A DNA stretch of 64,000 bases from CBDHHC01 sp965263345 (GTDB lineage Bacteria > Pseudomonadota > Alphaproteobacteria > Rhizobiales > CBDHHC01): positions 310,001 through 374,000 of the forward strand of contig CBDHHC010000024.1 of the NCBI GenBank assembly GCA_965263345.1, given 5' to 3'. The notes beneath the pieces are model-generated. The model was not told the DNA's origin, did not search any database, and saw only the letters and a list, made by a program, of their open reading frames with translations. Position 1 is the first letter of the stretch; every line of letters starts with the position of its first letter. Both the position numbers and the translations under genes were made by a program. Of this stretch, positions 16,787-25,739 are shown piece after piece.

Positions 16787-18025
16787 ATGGAATGTACACC
16801 AATGACCCGTCGTCAAATGTTGGCAAGTAGTGCGGCTTTTGTGAGCTGGGCTTACGGTACAAAATTCTCATGGGGTGCATCTGGACGAGATCCAAGATTC
16901 GTTTTCGTTAATCTTCGAGGCGGTATGGATGGCTTATCACTGCTGGCCCCCTTTGGTGATCCAGCTTATGAGACAATTCGCGAAGGTTTGATTGTTCCAA
17001 CGCAAGGGGAAAATAAAGGCTTTCAACTTGACGATATGTTTGTGCTCAATCCAAACATGCCTTATCTTGCCAAACTATGGCGGCAGAAAGAAGCAATTTT
17101 ATTTCATGCCACAGCATCTCCTTATAGAGAACGATCCCATTTTGATGGCCAGGACGTTTTAGAAAGTGGTCAGGCATCAGCTGGGCATAATCGAACAGGA
17201 TGGCTTAATCGTTTATTGAGTGAAATCCCAAAAGGAGAGTCTTTGCAAGGTCCTGGCGGATTAGTCCTTGGTGCCAGCACACCATTGATTATGCGAGGAC
17301 CAAATAAAATCATAAACTGGATGCCACCAGGGTTCCGTGAAGTGAAAAATGAAATGGCTGAAAAAGTGCTGGCCATGTATAATCATAGCGATCCTGTACT
17401 TGCTCGCATGGTAGATGAAGGTTTGAAAATGCGCTCACTTATTGGCAGCGAGAAAAGCCTGCAATCTGACATCATGACAGGTATGGGAGAAGATGTGAAA
17501 GGGGCAGCTAAAAAATTCAAATATCTTGGTGTTGCTGCGGGTAAACTTTTAGTATCAGAAGATGGTCCTCGTATTGCCTCAATGAATTTGACTGGCTGGG
17601 ATACACATCAGGCGGAAGGTCCGATTAGTGGGCGTATGGCGCGTTTGTTAAAAGCACTTGATGGCGCCATTGAGGGTTTACATAGTCAATTGGCCCCAGT
17701 TTGGAAAGATACTGTTATTGTTATTGCAACAGAGTTTGGACGAACGGCTAAAATGAATGGAACAGGCGGAACAGATCATGGTACAGCCACAACGGCCATA
17801 GCTCTTGGCGGTGCACTTAAAGGCGGCCGCGTTATTGCAGATTGGCCAGGACTTGGCCAATCTTCACTTTATGAAGGAAGAGATTTAAAACCGACAACGG
17901 ATCTACGAGCTATTTTAAAAGGATTGCTCCATGAACATCTTGAGGTGAACAAACGCATCTTAGCAAATACGATATTCCCAGACAGCTCTAACGTGAGAAG
18001 TCTAGCTGGGCTTATCCGATCTTAA
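16787..18025 (+). CDS. DUF1501 family protein (Tat-type signal)
   Basis: An N-terminal MTRRQMLASSAAFVSWAYG is a twin-arginine-like export signal. The 412-residue body has the DUF1501 (alkaline-phosphatase-superfamily-like) motifs FVFVNLRGGMDGLSLLAP, SHFDGQDVLESG, NLTGWDTHQAEG, VIVIATEFGRTAKMNGTGGT and DHGTATTAIALGG, with plausible metal-binding Asp/His. Function is unknown, but it is the constant partner of DUF1800. AAGGAG lies 6 bases before ATG inside the end of the DUF1800 gene, giving tight coupling. Its 3' end overlaps the convergent BLUF gene by 14 bases. Confidence 0.9.
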   Translation: MECTPMTRRQMLASSAAFVSWAYGTKFSWGASGRDPRFVFVNLRGGMDGLSLLAPFGDPAYETIREGLIVPTQGENKGFQLDDMFVLNPNMPYLAKLWRQKEAILFHATASPYRERSHFDGQDVLESGQASAGHNRTGWLNRLLSEIPKGESLQGPGGLVLGASTPLIMRGPNKIINWMPPGFREVKNEMAEKVLAMYNHSDPVLARMVDEGLKMRSLIGSEKSLQSDIMTGMGEDVKGAAKKFKYLGVAAGKLLVSEDGPRIASMNLTGWDTHQAEGPISGRMARLLKALDGAIEGLHSQLAPVWKDTVIVIATEFGRTAKMNGTGGTDHGTATTAIALGGALKGGRVIADWPGLGQSSLYEGRDLKPTTDLRAILKGLLHEHLEVNKRILANTIFPDSSNVRSLAGLIRS

Positions 18026-18464
18026 CTTTGTCTTCGCTGAGCATTTGTGGAATCTTTATGATCAAATTTTTAAGCTGTTCGCTCTTTTCTTGCGTTATAT
18101 TTTCACACAAGCGTTGAATTTCTTCTCGAATGTCACCTAGGTATTTGTCTGCATCTACTGTGTTACCACCAGCTTGAACGCAACCCATACTCCATTGGCC
18201 AAATATTCTATCTGGCAAGTTGCCTCTATAAAGCACTTGAACATCTGTATGACGAGGATCCTTGGCTATTTTGTCAAGCAAAGTTTCCACTTCTCTTTCT
18301 TGTCCTTCAAGGACTTGCAGGAAATAATTATCGACAGCCATTAAAATACCACTGATATTCATAGTACGGTTTGTTTGAGAAGCTTCTATTGCGATATCGC
18401 GCACAAGCATAGCATCATTTGGATCCGTACGATTGCTGATGTAGATAAGAAAAATTTGGCTCAT
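18012..18464 (-). CDS. BLUF-domain blue-light sensor
   Basis: The 150-residue protein is a short BLUF photoreceptor that binds FAD. The key residues of AppA (Tyr21, Asn45, Gln63, Trp104) map by exact spacing to Y8 (LIYIS), N32, Q50 (YFLQVLEGQ) and W91 (FGQWSMG), so the photocycle should work. About 50 residues of predicted helix follow as the output cap. ATG at 18464 is chosen over an upstream in-frame codon at 18566: it has GGGAG 9 bases upstream and begins one base after the kinase stop. It is expected to signal through the co-transcribed kinase. Confidence 0.92.
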   Translation of the reverse strand: MSQIFLIYISNRTDPNDAMLVRDIAIEASQTNRTMNISGILMAVDNYFLQVLEGQEREVETLLDKIAKDPRHTDVQVLYRGNLPDRIFGQWSMGCVQAGGNTVDADKYLGDIREEIQRLCENITQEKSEQLKNLIIKIPQMLSEDKVKIG

Positions 18465-18465
18465 T

Positions 18466-19329
18466 TTAAGCAGCTCCCTGTTTCGCATCCGAGTGTTCAA
18501 TCGGCAGGTAGATATGAAATGTGGTCCCTTCACCTTGCGATGTTTCAAAAAACAAAGCTCCACCACTTCGTTCCACTATCGAGGAATGTGCAAATGAAAG
18601 CCCCTGCCCTGTTCCTTTACCGACATCTTTTGAGGTAAAGAAGGGATCAAAAATACGATGCTGGATCTCAGTAGGAATCCCTGCGCCTGTATCCTCTATA
18701 TGTATACCGACACTTTTTTTGTAGATAAAAGAGCGGATTGTAATTGTCCCATGTTTTGAGGTATCTTGAATGGCGTGTGTCGCGTTAATGATCATATTAA
18801 TAAGAACCTGACCAAGCTCACCATCATAACACATGACTTCAGGCAGGTTCTCACCAAGTTCTGTATTGAGATCTAAATGATTTTTCCAGTTTCCTCTCGT
18901 CATCAAAGCAGCATTTTCAATAGATGCATTGACATCAGTCAGAACTTTATCTCGGTTGTCCGCATAAACAAGAGAGCGCATTGACCGCACGATTGTTGCA
19001 ATCGTATCAACACCCATTAAAGATTGTGAAATTGCAGCTGGCACTTCTTCTGCAAGAAAATCAACATCTTTTTCTTTAGAAAAATCTTGAATTTCATTAT
19101 AACGTTTTTTTAGAATCTCATCATTCTGGATAAGTTCGCTCAGACTTTCATAGCGCTCTACAAGCTCTATCAAATTATCCAGTTGCTCGGATATAAAGTG
19201 GAGGTTATCACCTATAAACTGGACCGGAGTGTTAATTTCATGAGCGATCCCCGCCGCAAGTTGACCTGCAACCTCTAGCCTGTTGGAAACCTCTTGAGTG
19301 ACGTGTTTAAATTTGTACTCTTCTTCCAT
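18466..19329 (-). CDS. Soluble sensor histidine kinase lacking its own sensor domain
   Basis: The 287-residue kinase begins almost directly with the dimerisation/phosphoacceptor helix (AGQLAAGIAHEINTPVQFIG, phosphorylated His30). A long helical stretch follows, then a full HATPase domain: N box NMIINATHAIQD, G1 IEDTGAGIP, F box IFDPFFTSKDVGKGTGQGLS, and G2 with SQGEGTTFHIYLP. There is no membrane segment, PAS or GAF, so the input must come in trans. The directly following BLUF gene is the obvious candidate. No response regulator is adjacent. ATG at 19329 has AGGAT 6 bases upstream. Confidence 0.92.
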   Translation of the reverse strand: MEEEYKFKHVTQEVSNRLEVAGQLAAGIAHEINTPVQFIGDNLHFISEQLDNLIELVERYESLSELIQNDEILKKRYNEIQDFSKEKDVDFLAEEVPAAISQSLMGVDTIATIVRSMRSLVYADNRDKVLTDVNASIENAALMTRGNWKNHLDLNTELGENLPEVMCYDGELGQVLINMIINATHAIQDTSKHGTITIRSFIYKKSVGIHIEDTGAGIPTEIQHRIFDPFFTSKDVGKGTGQGLSFAHSSIVERSGGALFFETSQGEGTTFHIYLPIEHSDAKQGAA

Positions 19330-19638
19330 TACAATCCTATGTTAATGTCAACCTAGCAACTAACTCAGTTTGTTGTCCTACTATACTAATAATCTGTAAA
19401 AATACTGTATATCAATTGCTAAGTAACTCGAGTTATAAATTTACAAATTTCTAACCATGAATGCTTGTCTATTGACAGCCTTCTTAACCAACCATTGTGT
19501 TGTGACAAAAAGCCTCTTAGCCCAAATGGCTATGTGGGAAAATGCGATTAGATAATTTAAACTCTACTTTTCACATTCGGCATAATTAGTTCAAGACTTC
19601 GTGTCTAAGAAACACATATATGCAAAGGGGGATTAAAT
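19330..19638. other. Intergenic region, divergent promoters
   Basis: The 309 bases separate the leftward kinase-BLUF operon from the rightward exonuclease-CBS-DUF294 gene and must contain both promoters. Apart from a tiny AGAC-TTCGT-GTCT hairpin near 19594 nothing specific is recognised. Confidence 0.4.
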
Positions 19639-21783
19639 ATGGTTATCAGACAGTTAGCTGGAACTTCGCCTGGCACACCCCTGCTTGCATTGTCCGCAGT
19701 TATCCTGGATACAGAAGCTACAGGGCTTAATCCACTTAAAGATCGTGTTATTCAGATTGGTGCAGTAAAAGGCATAAAAGAAAAATCAAAAGATCTTCAA
19801 TCTTTTGAGAGTTTTATCAAAACAGATATGCCTATTTCACAAGGGGCTTCAAATATTACTGGAATCACATCAGAAGATTTGATGGGCGCACCGGACTTTG
19901 TTGAAATTATAACACCATTAAACGACTTTATTTCCAATAATATTATTATTGGTCACCATATTGATTTTGATATCGCTATCCTGCAACAAGAATATCTGCG
20001 TGCACAACAGCACTGGCCTTCCCTTCGTAGTCTTGATACCGGAAACTTGTTTCGTATTGTCGTGCAAGAAACACCAGACTACACGCTGGATACAGTGATG
20101 GAATTTCTGAATATCGATCCTGAAAAATTTGGGAAAAGACACTCAGCACTTGGCGACGCTCTTATGACGCGAGAAGTATTTTTAAAGCTAATACCACTCT
20201 TGCGGGATAAAGGCATACGAACCTTAGCAGAAGCTGAGGCGGCCTCAAAATATTTGGTTGATCGCTTCGATCAGGACCGTCAGAAAAAATCAAGATCAGT
20301 TGTAATTGATGAGAACGAATTACCCATCAATACTGCATACGCACGGGTTGATAGCTTTCCTTATAAGCATCGGGTGAAGGAAGTCATGTCCAGTCCAATT
20401 GTGGTCTTAGCCTCCCAAGATACGCTGGAAACCGCACTTAATACATTGTTTGAAGAGAAAATCAGCTCAGTTGTTGTAAAGTTAGAAGACAGTGCCTCTT
20501 TTGGTATTCTGACAGAACGCGATATTTTACGGCGCTTTCACAATGACCCAAACACGGCCCCTCTGGCAAAGTTGGGCGATATTGCTTCACACCCTGTCCA
20601 GATGATTTCGCAAGATGCGTTTATCTATAAAGCGATTGGTTTGATGTCACGGCTTAATGTGCGGCATCTTCCAATACAAAGCCAAACGGGTGAAATTATT
20701 GGAATGCTTACAAGCCGGAATCTCCTGGGTCAGCGTTCAGGTGAAGCAATTTCCTTAGGCGATAGTATAGAGAATGCAGATTCAATAGAAGAACTTTCTA
20801 GAATATGGGCAGAACTTCCTCTGATTGCACGTTTCTTAAAAGATGAAGGATTAGAAGGATATGAAGTTGCAGCCGTCATCAGTCATGAACTGGTTGCTTT
20901 AACACGCCGTGCTGCACAGCTGGCCCAACAAGAAATGCTAGACCAAGGGAAAGGCAAGCCCCCTCTTCCATTTGCTGTACTCGTTCTGGGATCTGGTGGA
21001 CGTGGGGAAAGCCTGCTGGCAATGGATCAAGACAATGCTATCGTCTATGCAGATGGGGGTAACCAAGAGGCTGCGGATAAATGGTTTGCTGAATTTGGAG
21101 AAAAAATGAATGATACGCTGCATGCAGTTGGCATACCAAATTGCACAGGTGGCATCATGGCAAAGAATTCAGAATGGAGAAAGTCTTATTCAAACTGGCA
21201 GAAACATGTTGATAGCTGGATTGCTCAATCTAATCCAGATGGGGTGCTGAATGCCGATATATTCTTTGATGGTATCCCTGTTTATGGTAATTTGGATCTG
21301 GGCACATCTTTGCTTGAATATGCGCATAAACAAGCGCACGACTCTCCTCAATTTCAATTTTTCCTCGCAGTGAATGTGCAACGTCTGAGATCAGCACTTG
21401 GTGTTTTTGGAACGTTTCGTACAGTTGATGATAATCGTATTGATCTGAAAGCTGGTGGACTTCTTCCACTGCTTTCAGGCGCTAGAATTCTGGCAATTCG
21501 TCATGAGCATTATCATGATCATTCGACACGGGCGCGCCTTGAGGGGGTCTTGTCTGAATCTGATATTTCCAAAACTGATATTGAAGAAATTATGCTGGCG
21601 CATGCTTTCATGCTGGATTTAATTTTAAGACAGCAGCTGTTTGATATCTCTGAAGGGCACCCCCCTTCGGCAAAAGTTATGCGCAGCTTATTATCAAAAC
21701 GAGAAAAACGTAAACTACATCGTGCATTAGAAAAAGTATCAACAATACAACATCAGGTTGGTGGAGCTTACCTCCCCTCATAG
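19639..21783 (+). CDS. 3'-5' exonuclease / CBS pair / DUF294 nucleotidyltransferase-like fusion
   Basis: Three modules are read in the 714 residues. About 18-195 is a DnaQ-like exonuclease with ILDTEATGLNPLKDRVIQIG (D24, E26), IGHHIDFDIAIL and the HSALGDALMT His-Asp motif. About 245-365 is a CBS pair (VKEVMSSPIVV, SFGILTERDIL, VRHLPI). About 390-700 is a DUF294 nucleotidyltransferase (LGSGGRGESLLAMDQDNAIV, the GS-x-R-x-E-x5-D-x-D site) plus its C-terminal helical domain. CBS-DUF294 proteins resemble the regulatory half of GlnD. The exonuclease replaces the cyclic-nucleotide domain often seen there. Substrate and ligand are unknown. GGGGGA precedes ATG. Confidence 0.88.
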   Translation: MVIRQLAGTSPGTPLLALSAVILDTEATGLNPLKDRVIQIGAVKGIKEKSKDLQSFESFIKTDMPISQGASNITGITSEDLMGAPDFVEIITPLNDFISNNIIIGHHIDFDIAILQQEYLRAQQHWPSLRSLDTGNLFRIVVQETPDYTLDTVMEFLNIDPEKFGKRHSALGDALMTREVFLKLIPLLRDKGIRTLAEAEAASKYLVDRFDQDRQKKSRSVVIDENELPINTAYARVDSFPYKHRVKEVMSSPIVVLASQDTLETALNTLFEEKISSVVVKLEDSASFGILTERDILRRFHNDPNTAPLAKLGDIASHPVQMISQDAFIYKAIGLMSRLNVRHLPIQSQTGEIIGMLTSRNLLGQRSGEAISLGDSIENADSIEELSRIWAELPLIARFLKDEGLEGYEVAAVISHELVALTRRAAQLAQQEMLDQGKGKPPLPFAVLVLGSGGRGESLLAMDQDNAIVYADGGNQEAADKWFAEFGEKMNDTLHAVGIPNCTGGIMAKNSEWRKSYSNWQKHVDSWIAQSNPDGVLNADIFFDGIPVYGNLDLGTSLLEYAHKQAHDSPQFQFFLAVNVQRLRSALGVFGTFRTVDDNRIDLKAGGLLPLLSGARILAIRHEHYHDHSTRARLEGVLSESDISKTDIEEIMLAHAFMLDLILRQQLFDISEGHPPSAKVMRSLLSKREKRKLHRALEKVSTIQHQVGGAYLPS

Positions 21784-21920
21784 CCGATAGTTCATAAGAC
21801 TTTCTATAAGCTGATACTATTGTCTGTATTCTCTTAAAAGGCTTTACGGCTTAATCAGTTCGATAGATTAAGTGTTTTATAAAAACGAATTCAAACTTTA
21901 GTTCAAAGAGGAACGTGTTG

Positions 21921-23420
21921 ATGCAAGAAATTTTACATTTGATTGGCGGAAAACATGTTGTTGGAGTATCTGGAAGGTATGCAGATGTGTTTAATCCAGC
22001 CACAGGAGAGGTGAATAAGAAAGTCGTGCTCGCGAATTCAGATGAAGTTTCAAATGCCGTTGAAGTTGCAAAAAAGGCTCAACCCGCATGGGCAGCAACC
22101 AATCCTCAAAAACGAGCCCGTGTTCTTATGCAATTTGTACATCTCCTCCACAGAGACATGGATAAATTGGCAGAAGTCTTATCCAATGAACATGGCAAAA
22201 CAATCCCAGATGCCAAAGGCGATATCATTCGTGGTCTGGAAGTCGCAGAATTTTGTATTGGCGCTCCACATCTTCTAAAAGGAGAATATACAACTGGTGC
22301 AGGAACTGGTATTGATCTTTATTCACTTCGCCAACCCTTAGGAGTGGTTGCAGGCATCACACCATTTAACTTTCCGGCGATGATCCCAATGTGGAAATTC
22401 TGTCCTGCTATTGCTGCGGGCAATGCCTTTATCTTAAAACCTTCTGAGCGTGCCCCTTCAGTTCCTGTGATGCTTGCAGAACTGATGTTAGAGGCTGGTC
22501 TTCCCGAAGGAATACTTAATGTAGTTCATGGAGATAAAGAAGCTGTTAACAGTATTTTAGATCATCCTGATATTGAGGCGATTGGCTTTGTTGGCTCAAC
22601 GCCGATAGCCGAATATATCTACGCAACAGGGTGTGCTTCTGGCAAACGTGTTCAATGTTTCGGGGGCGCAAAAAACCATATGATCATCATGCCAGATGCG
22701 GATATGGATCAAGCTGTTGATGCACTAGTTGGTGCGGGGTATGGCGCAGCTGGAGAGAGATGCATGGCCGTTTCGGTGGCGGTTCCTGTTGGAGAAGAAA
22801 CAGCTGACAAACTCATTGAAAGTCTGGCACCTAGAGTAGAAGCTTTAAAAATCGGGCCTTATACAGCTGGTGATGACGTTGATTTTGGACCACTTGTAAC
22901 ACAAGAAGCGTATAACCGTGTCAAAGGACTTGTCGATAAAGGCGTGGAACAAGGAGCTAAGCTTGTCGTAGATGGGCGTGACTTTAATCTTCAAGGATAT
23001 GAAAACGGTTTCTTTATTGGAGGATGTCTGTTTGACCATGTCACGACAGATATGGATATCTATAAGGAAGAAATCTTCGGTCCAGTTCTATCAACGGTCA
23101 GATGCGATGATTACGAACAAGCCGTCAATACGATCATGAACAATCAATATGGCAATGGTGTTGCAATCTTTACTCGTGATGGTGATACGGCTAGGGATTT
23201 CACGCAACGTATTAATGTTGGCATGGTTGGAGTCAATGTTCCAATTCCCGTTCCTCTTGCCTATTATACCTTCGGGGGTTGGAACAAATCCGGCTTTGGA
23301 GACTTAAATCAGCATGGAACAGATGCGTTTCGTTTTTATACGAAAACCAAAACCGTCACGTCTCGCTGGCCATCTGGTGTGAAAGAAGGCGCGTCATTTA
23401 CAATTCCGACTATGGAGTAG
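21921..23420 (+). CDS. mmsA: CoA-acylating methylmalonate-semialdehyde dehydrogenase
   Basis: At 499 residues this is the standard MmsA size. It shows LRQPLGVVAGITPFNFPAMI, FVGSTPIAEYIY, GAAGERCMAVS with the catalytic Cys at about 285, and KEEIFGPVLS. The FNFP-type MmsA signature and the lack of the general ALDH glutamate (GGAKNHMIIMPDA instead of ELGGK) point to the CoA-dependent branch. It converts (methyl)malonate semialdehyde to propionyl-CoA or acetyl-CoA in valine, inositol or beta-alanine breakdown. ATG at 21921 has AGAGGAA 8 bases upstream, so upstream GTG and TTG codons are discounted. No valine-pathway gene is adjacent. Confidence 0.93.
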   Translation: MQEILHLIGGKHVVGVSGRYADVFNPATGEVNKKVVLANSDEVSNAVEVAKKAQPAWAATNPQKRARVLMQFVHLLHRDMDKLAEVLSNEHGKTIPDAKGDIIRGLEVAEFCIGAPHLLKGEYTTGAGTGIDLYSLRQPLGVVAGITPFNFPAMIPMWKFCPAIAAGNAFILKPSERAPSVPVMLAELMLEAGLPEGILNVVHGDKEAVNSILDHPDIEAIGFVGSTPIAEYIYATGCASGKRVQCFGGAKNHMIIMPDADMDQAVDALVGAGYGAAGERCMAVSVAVPVGEETADKLIESLAPRVEALKIGPYTAGDDVDFGPLVTQEAYNRVKGLVDKGVEQGAKLVVDGRDFNLQGYENGFFIGGCLFDHVTTDMDIYKEEIFGPVLSTVRCDDYEQAVNTIMNNQYGNGVAIFTRDGDTARDFTQRINVGMVGVNVPIPVPLAYYTFGGWNKSGFGDLNQHGTDAFRFYTKTKTVTSRWPSGVKEGASFTIPTME

Positions 23421-23426
23421 ATTATA

Positions 23427-24638
23427 TTATAAAAACTCAAATATGAGAAAAGCTCCACTGACAACAGCTCCAATTATTGGCACCCAGATCGGGCAAACAA
23501 AAATGTCTTTGGGGGCAGGATCTTTCCTGAGTTTGATACGAACCAATGCTATATTAACTAAAATAAACACGATTAATGTCACCCGGGATGTCATTTCTGC
23601 AAGCGCGTTTAAAGGAAAGAAAAGTGCCAGCATTAAAATGATAAAGATTACAAAAACAGTTGCAATCAGCGGTGTCTTTGTCGTGCTGTTGATCTTCGAG
23701 AATATGTGAGGAAGATTATTCTGTTTTGCCAACCCATACATAACTCTTGAGGCCATAATAATCTGAACAATAATACCATTTAACGTTGCTATAATTGCAA
23801 TCAAAGTTATGCTGATTGGAGATAGTCCTGTTACTTTCTCAAAAACCAATGTTAAAGGGGCGTCTGAATTTGCTAAAGCGTCAGGCCCAACGGCTATGAC
23901 TGATATCGCCGCAATCAAGAAATAAATTGTTGTTGTGATAATAAGGGTTAACAGAATTGCAAGCGGTATCGTTTTGCCTGGAGATTTCGTTTCTTCAGCG
24001 ATATTAACGATATCCTCAAAACCAATAAACGCAAAAAATGCAAGAAGTCCTGCCCCCATCACACCTGCCCATACCTCAGGTTTATCCAGTGTTGGGAAAA
24101 CAGCAGAGAGTTTTGTTAGAATATTTATATCCTCAGAAAAACCCGCACCAATAATGAAGATCAAACCAAAAATTTCTATAAGTGTAAATAATCCAGCCAG
24201 GAGGACTGATTGTGTGATTCCCCAGGCAGAAACACCTCCTATGACCAATAATATCAGGATTATGATAAGTTGATTGGGTAAGGCGACAAACTGTTTGATG
24301 TACCCTGCACTTCCAATACTAATCGTTGCTGCTGATAATATACCCGCACTCATGACCATTAGACCCACAATAAGTGCAAGAAGATTTGATTGAAAACCTG
24401 ATTTTACATAAGCAGCCTCTCCTGCGCTGAATGGCAATCGTCCAACAAGTTCCGCAAAAGAACATGCTGTAAAAGCCATAACAAATGATGCAATTAAGAA
24501 AGATGTCGGCGCAAAGAGACCAGCTTTTGCAGTTGTTGCTCCAATTAAAACATATATACCAGCCCCAATCGTGACACCTAATCCATAAAGAACAAGATGC
24601 GTTGTTCCTAGGGAACGATTTAACTTATTTTGTGTCAT
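23427..24638 (-). CDS. APC-superfamily amino acid permease
   Basis: The 403-residue membrane protein has about 12 helices and the APC signature near the start, HLVLYGLGVTIGAGIYVLIG. The conserved FFAFIGFEDIVNIAEETKSP (about 205-224) is typical of amino acid transporters of this superfamily. It is short compared with the family's 430-500 residues because the C-terminus ends after the last helix. A weak GAGAA lies 9 bases before ATG. It is convergent with mmsA by 6 bases and divergent from the universal stress gene, sharing a promoter region that contains an FNR box. Substrate unknown. Confidence 0.88.
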   Translation of the reverse strand: MTQNKLNRSLGTTHLVLYGLGVTIGAGIYVLIGATTAKAGLFAPTSFLIASFVMAFTACSFAELVGRLPFSAGEAAYVKSGFQSNLLALIVGLMVMSAGILSAATISIGSAGYIKQFVALPNQLIIILILLVIGGVSAWGITQSVLLAGLFTLIEIFGLIFIIGAGFSEDINILTKLSAVFPTLDKPEVWAGVMGAGLLAFFAFIGFEDIVNIAEETKSPGKTIPLAILLTLIITTTIYFLIAAISVIAVGPDALANSDAPLTLVFEKVTGLSPISITLIAIIATLNGIIVQIIMASRVMYGLAKQNNLPHIFSKINSTTKTPLIATVFVIFIILMLALFFPLNALAEMTSRVTLIVFILVNIALVRIKLRKDPAPKDIFVCPIWVPIIGAVVSGAFLIFEFL

Positions 24639-24704
24639 AAAATTATTCTCATTTACACACTGTCGTTTATATTGATGAATATCTCATGATTTTTTAGATC
24701 TGTA

Positions 24705-24718
24705 TTGATCAAAATCAA
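24705..24718 (+). promoter_or_regulatory. FNR/FixK-type box upstream of the universal stress gene
   Basis: TTGATCAAAATCAA fits the TTGAT-N4-ATCAA consensus of FNR, FnrL, FixK and Anr exactly. It lies 60 bases before the usp start and 66 bases from the divergent APC permease start. The FnrL-type gene at 25740 is the likely regulator. Confidence 0.8.
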
Positions 24719-24778
24719 AGTCATCATATTTGATTTATGTAACAAACATTCTAAATGCTCATACAAAGGAGAGTTAGA

Positions 24779-25624
24779 ATGTGTTACAAAACTATATTAG
24801 TTTGTTTGAACGACATAAAAAGTGCTGATGAACTCCTCAAAGTTAGTATCGACCTAGCACATAAAAATTCCGGGCACCTGATTGGGTTATACGTTAAAAC
24901 CATTTTTGATGTATCTCCACATATTGGCCAAGGCGAGATACCAGGTGCATTATTCCAACAACATGAAGAACAAGAAGAAAAAATATCAAAAGAACTTGAA
25001 GCAAAATTTCGTGATAAAACAAACTTGGCAAATATTTCTGCAGAATGGTCTTCGGTGAGAGCTTACAGTCCAGATATTAAAGGGCAAATTCTAAACCGGG
25101 CAAGATGCTGTGATCTCATTGTAGTCAGCCAGGGAGATCCTTCAGGACCTGATACTGGACAGGATGTATTAGCTCATAATTTGGTTATAGAGGGAGGGCG
25201 ACCTATTCTGGTCATACCTCGTGATAGAGTTATACACTCTGTTGGGGAGTTCCCATTGGTTGCGTGGAATGCAAGCCATCAAGCAAGCCGCGCAGTGTTT
25301 GATGCTTTACCATTTCTGAAACAAGCTAAAATGACCAATATTACGTGGATTAACCCATCAGGGTTTCCAGATAGTGATATTGAAATGGCAGGAAGTGAAA
25401 TTGCCACTAGCCTTTCAAGACATGATATTAAGGCAAATATTGTACATAACACACATCGGCCTACAAATATTGGAACTGCTCTACTTGATATGGCGAAGGA
25501 AAATGGATCAGATATGATTGTTATGGGAGGCTATGGTCATTCCCGGTTAAGTGAATACCTGTTTGGAGGAGCAACTTATCATATACTAAAACACATGACT
25601 ATACCGATATTTCTGTCGCACTAA
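24779..25624 (+). CDS. Tandem universal stress protein (UspA family)
   Basis: The 281 residues form two Usp folds. The first (about 1-145) starts CYKTILVCLNDIKSADELL. The second (about 150-281) ends with VMGGYGHSRLSEYLFGGATY, the G-x2-G-x9-G-(S/T)-like ATP-binding loop, whereas the first repeat has a degenerate loop. ATG at 24779 with AAAGGAGAG upstream is preferred to ATG at 24755. Universal stress proteins beside cbb3 genes are common in oxygen-limited regulons, and the FNR box upstream supports anaerobic or microaerobic induction. Confidence 0.9.
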   Translation: MCYKTILVCLNDIKSADELLKVSIDLAHKNSGHLIGLYVKTIFDVSPHIGQGEIPGALFQQHEEQEEKISKELEAKFRDKTNLANISAEWSSVRAYSPDIKGQILNRARCCDLIVVSQGDPSGPDTGQDVLAHNLVIEGGRPILVIPRDRVIHSVGEFPLVAWNASHQASRAVFDALPFLKQAKMTNITWINPSGFPDSDIEMAGSEIATSLSRHDIKANIVHNTHRPTNIGTALLDMAKENGSDMIVMGGYGHSRLSEYLFGGATYHILKHMTIPIFLSH

Positions 25625-25739
25625 GAACCAAGATAAGTAATGTGTATCATTGTTTTTTAGTGAGGTACTGTGATATAAGGATTCAAAATACTTTCTTGAA
25701 CTTATTTAATAAGTATAGCCACTAAACAACGAGATTATT

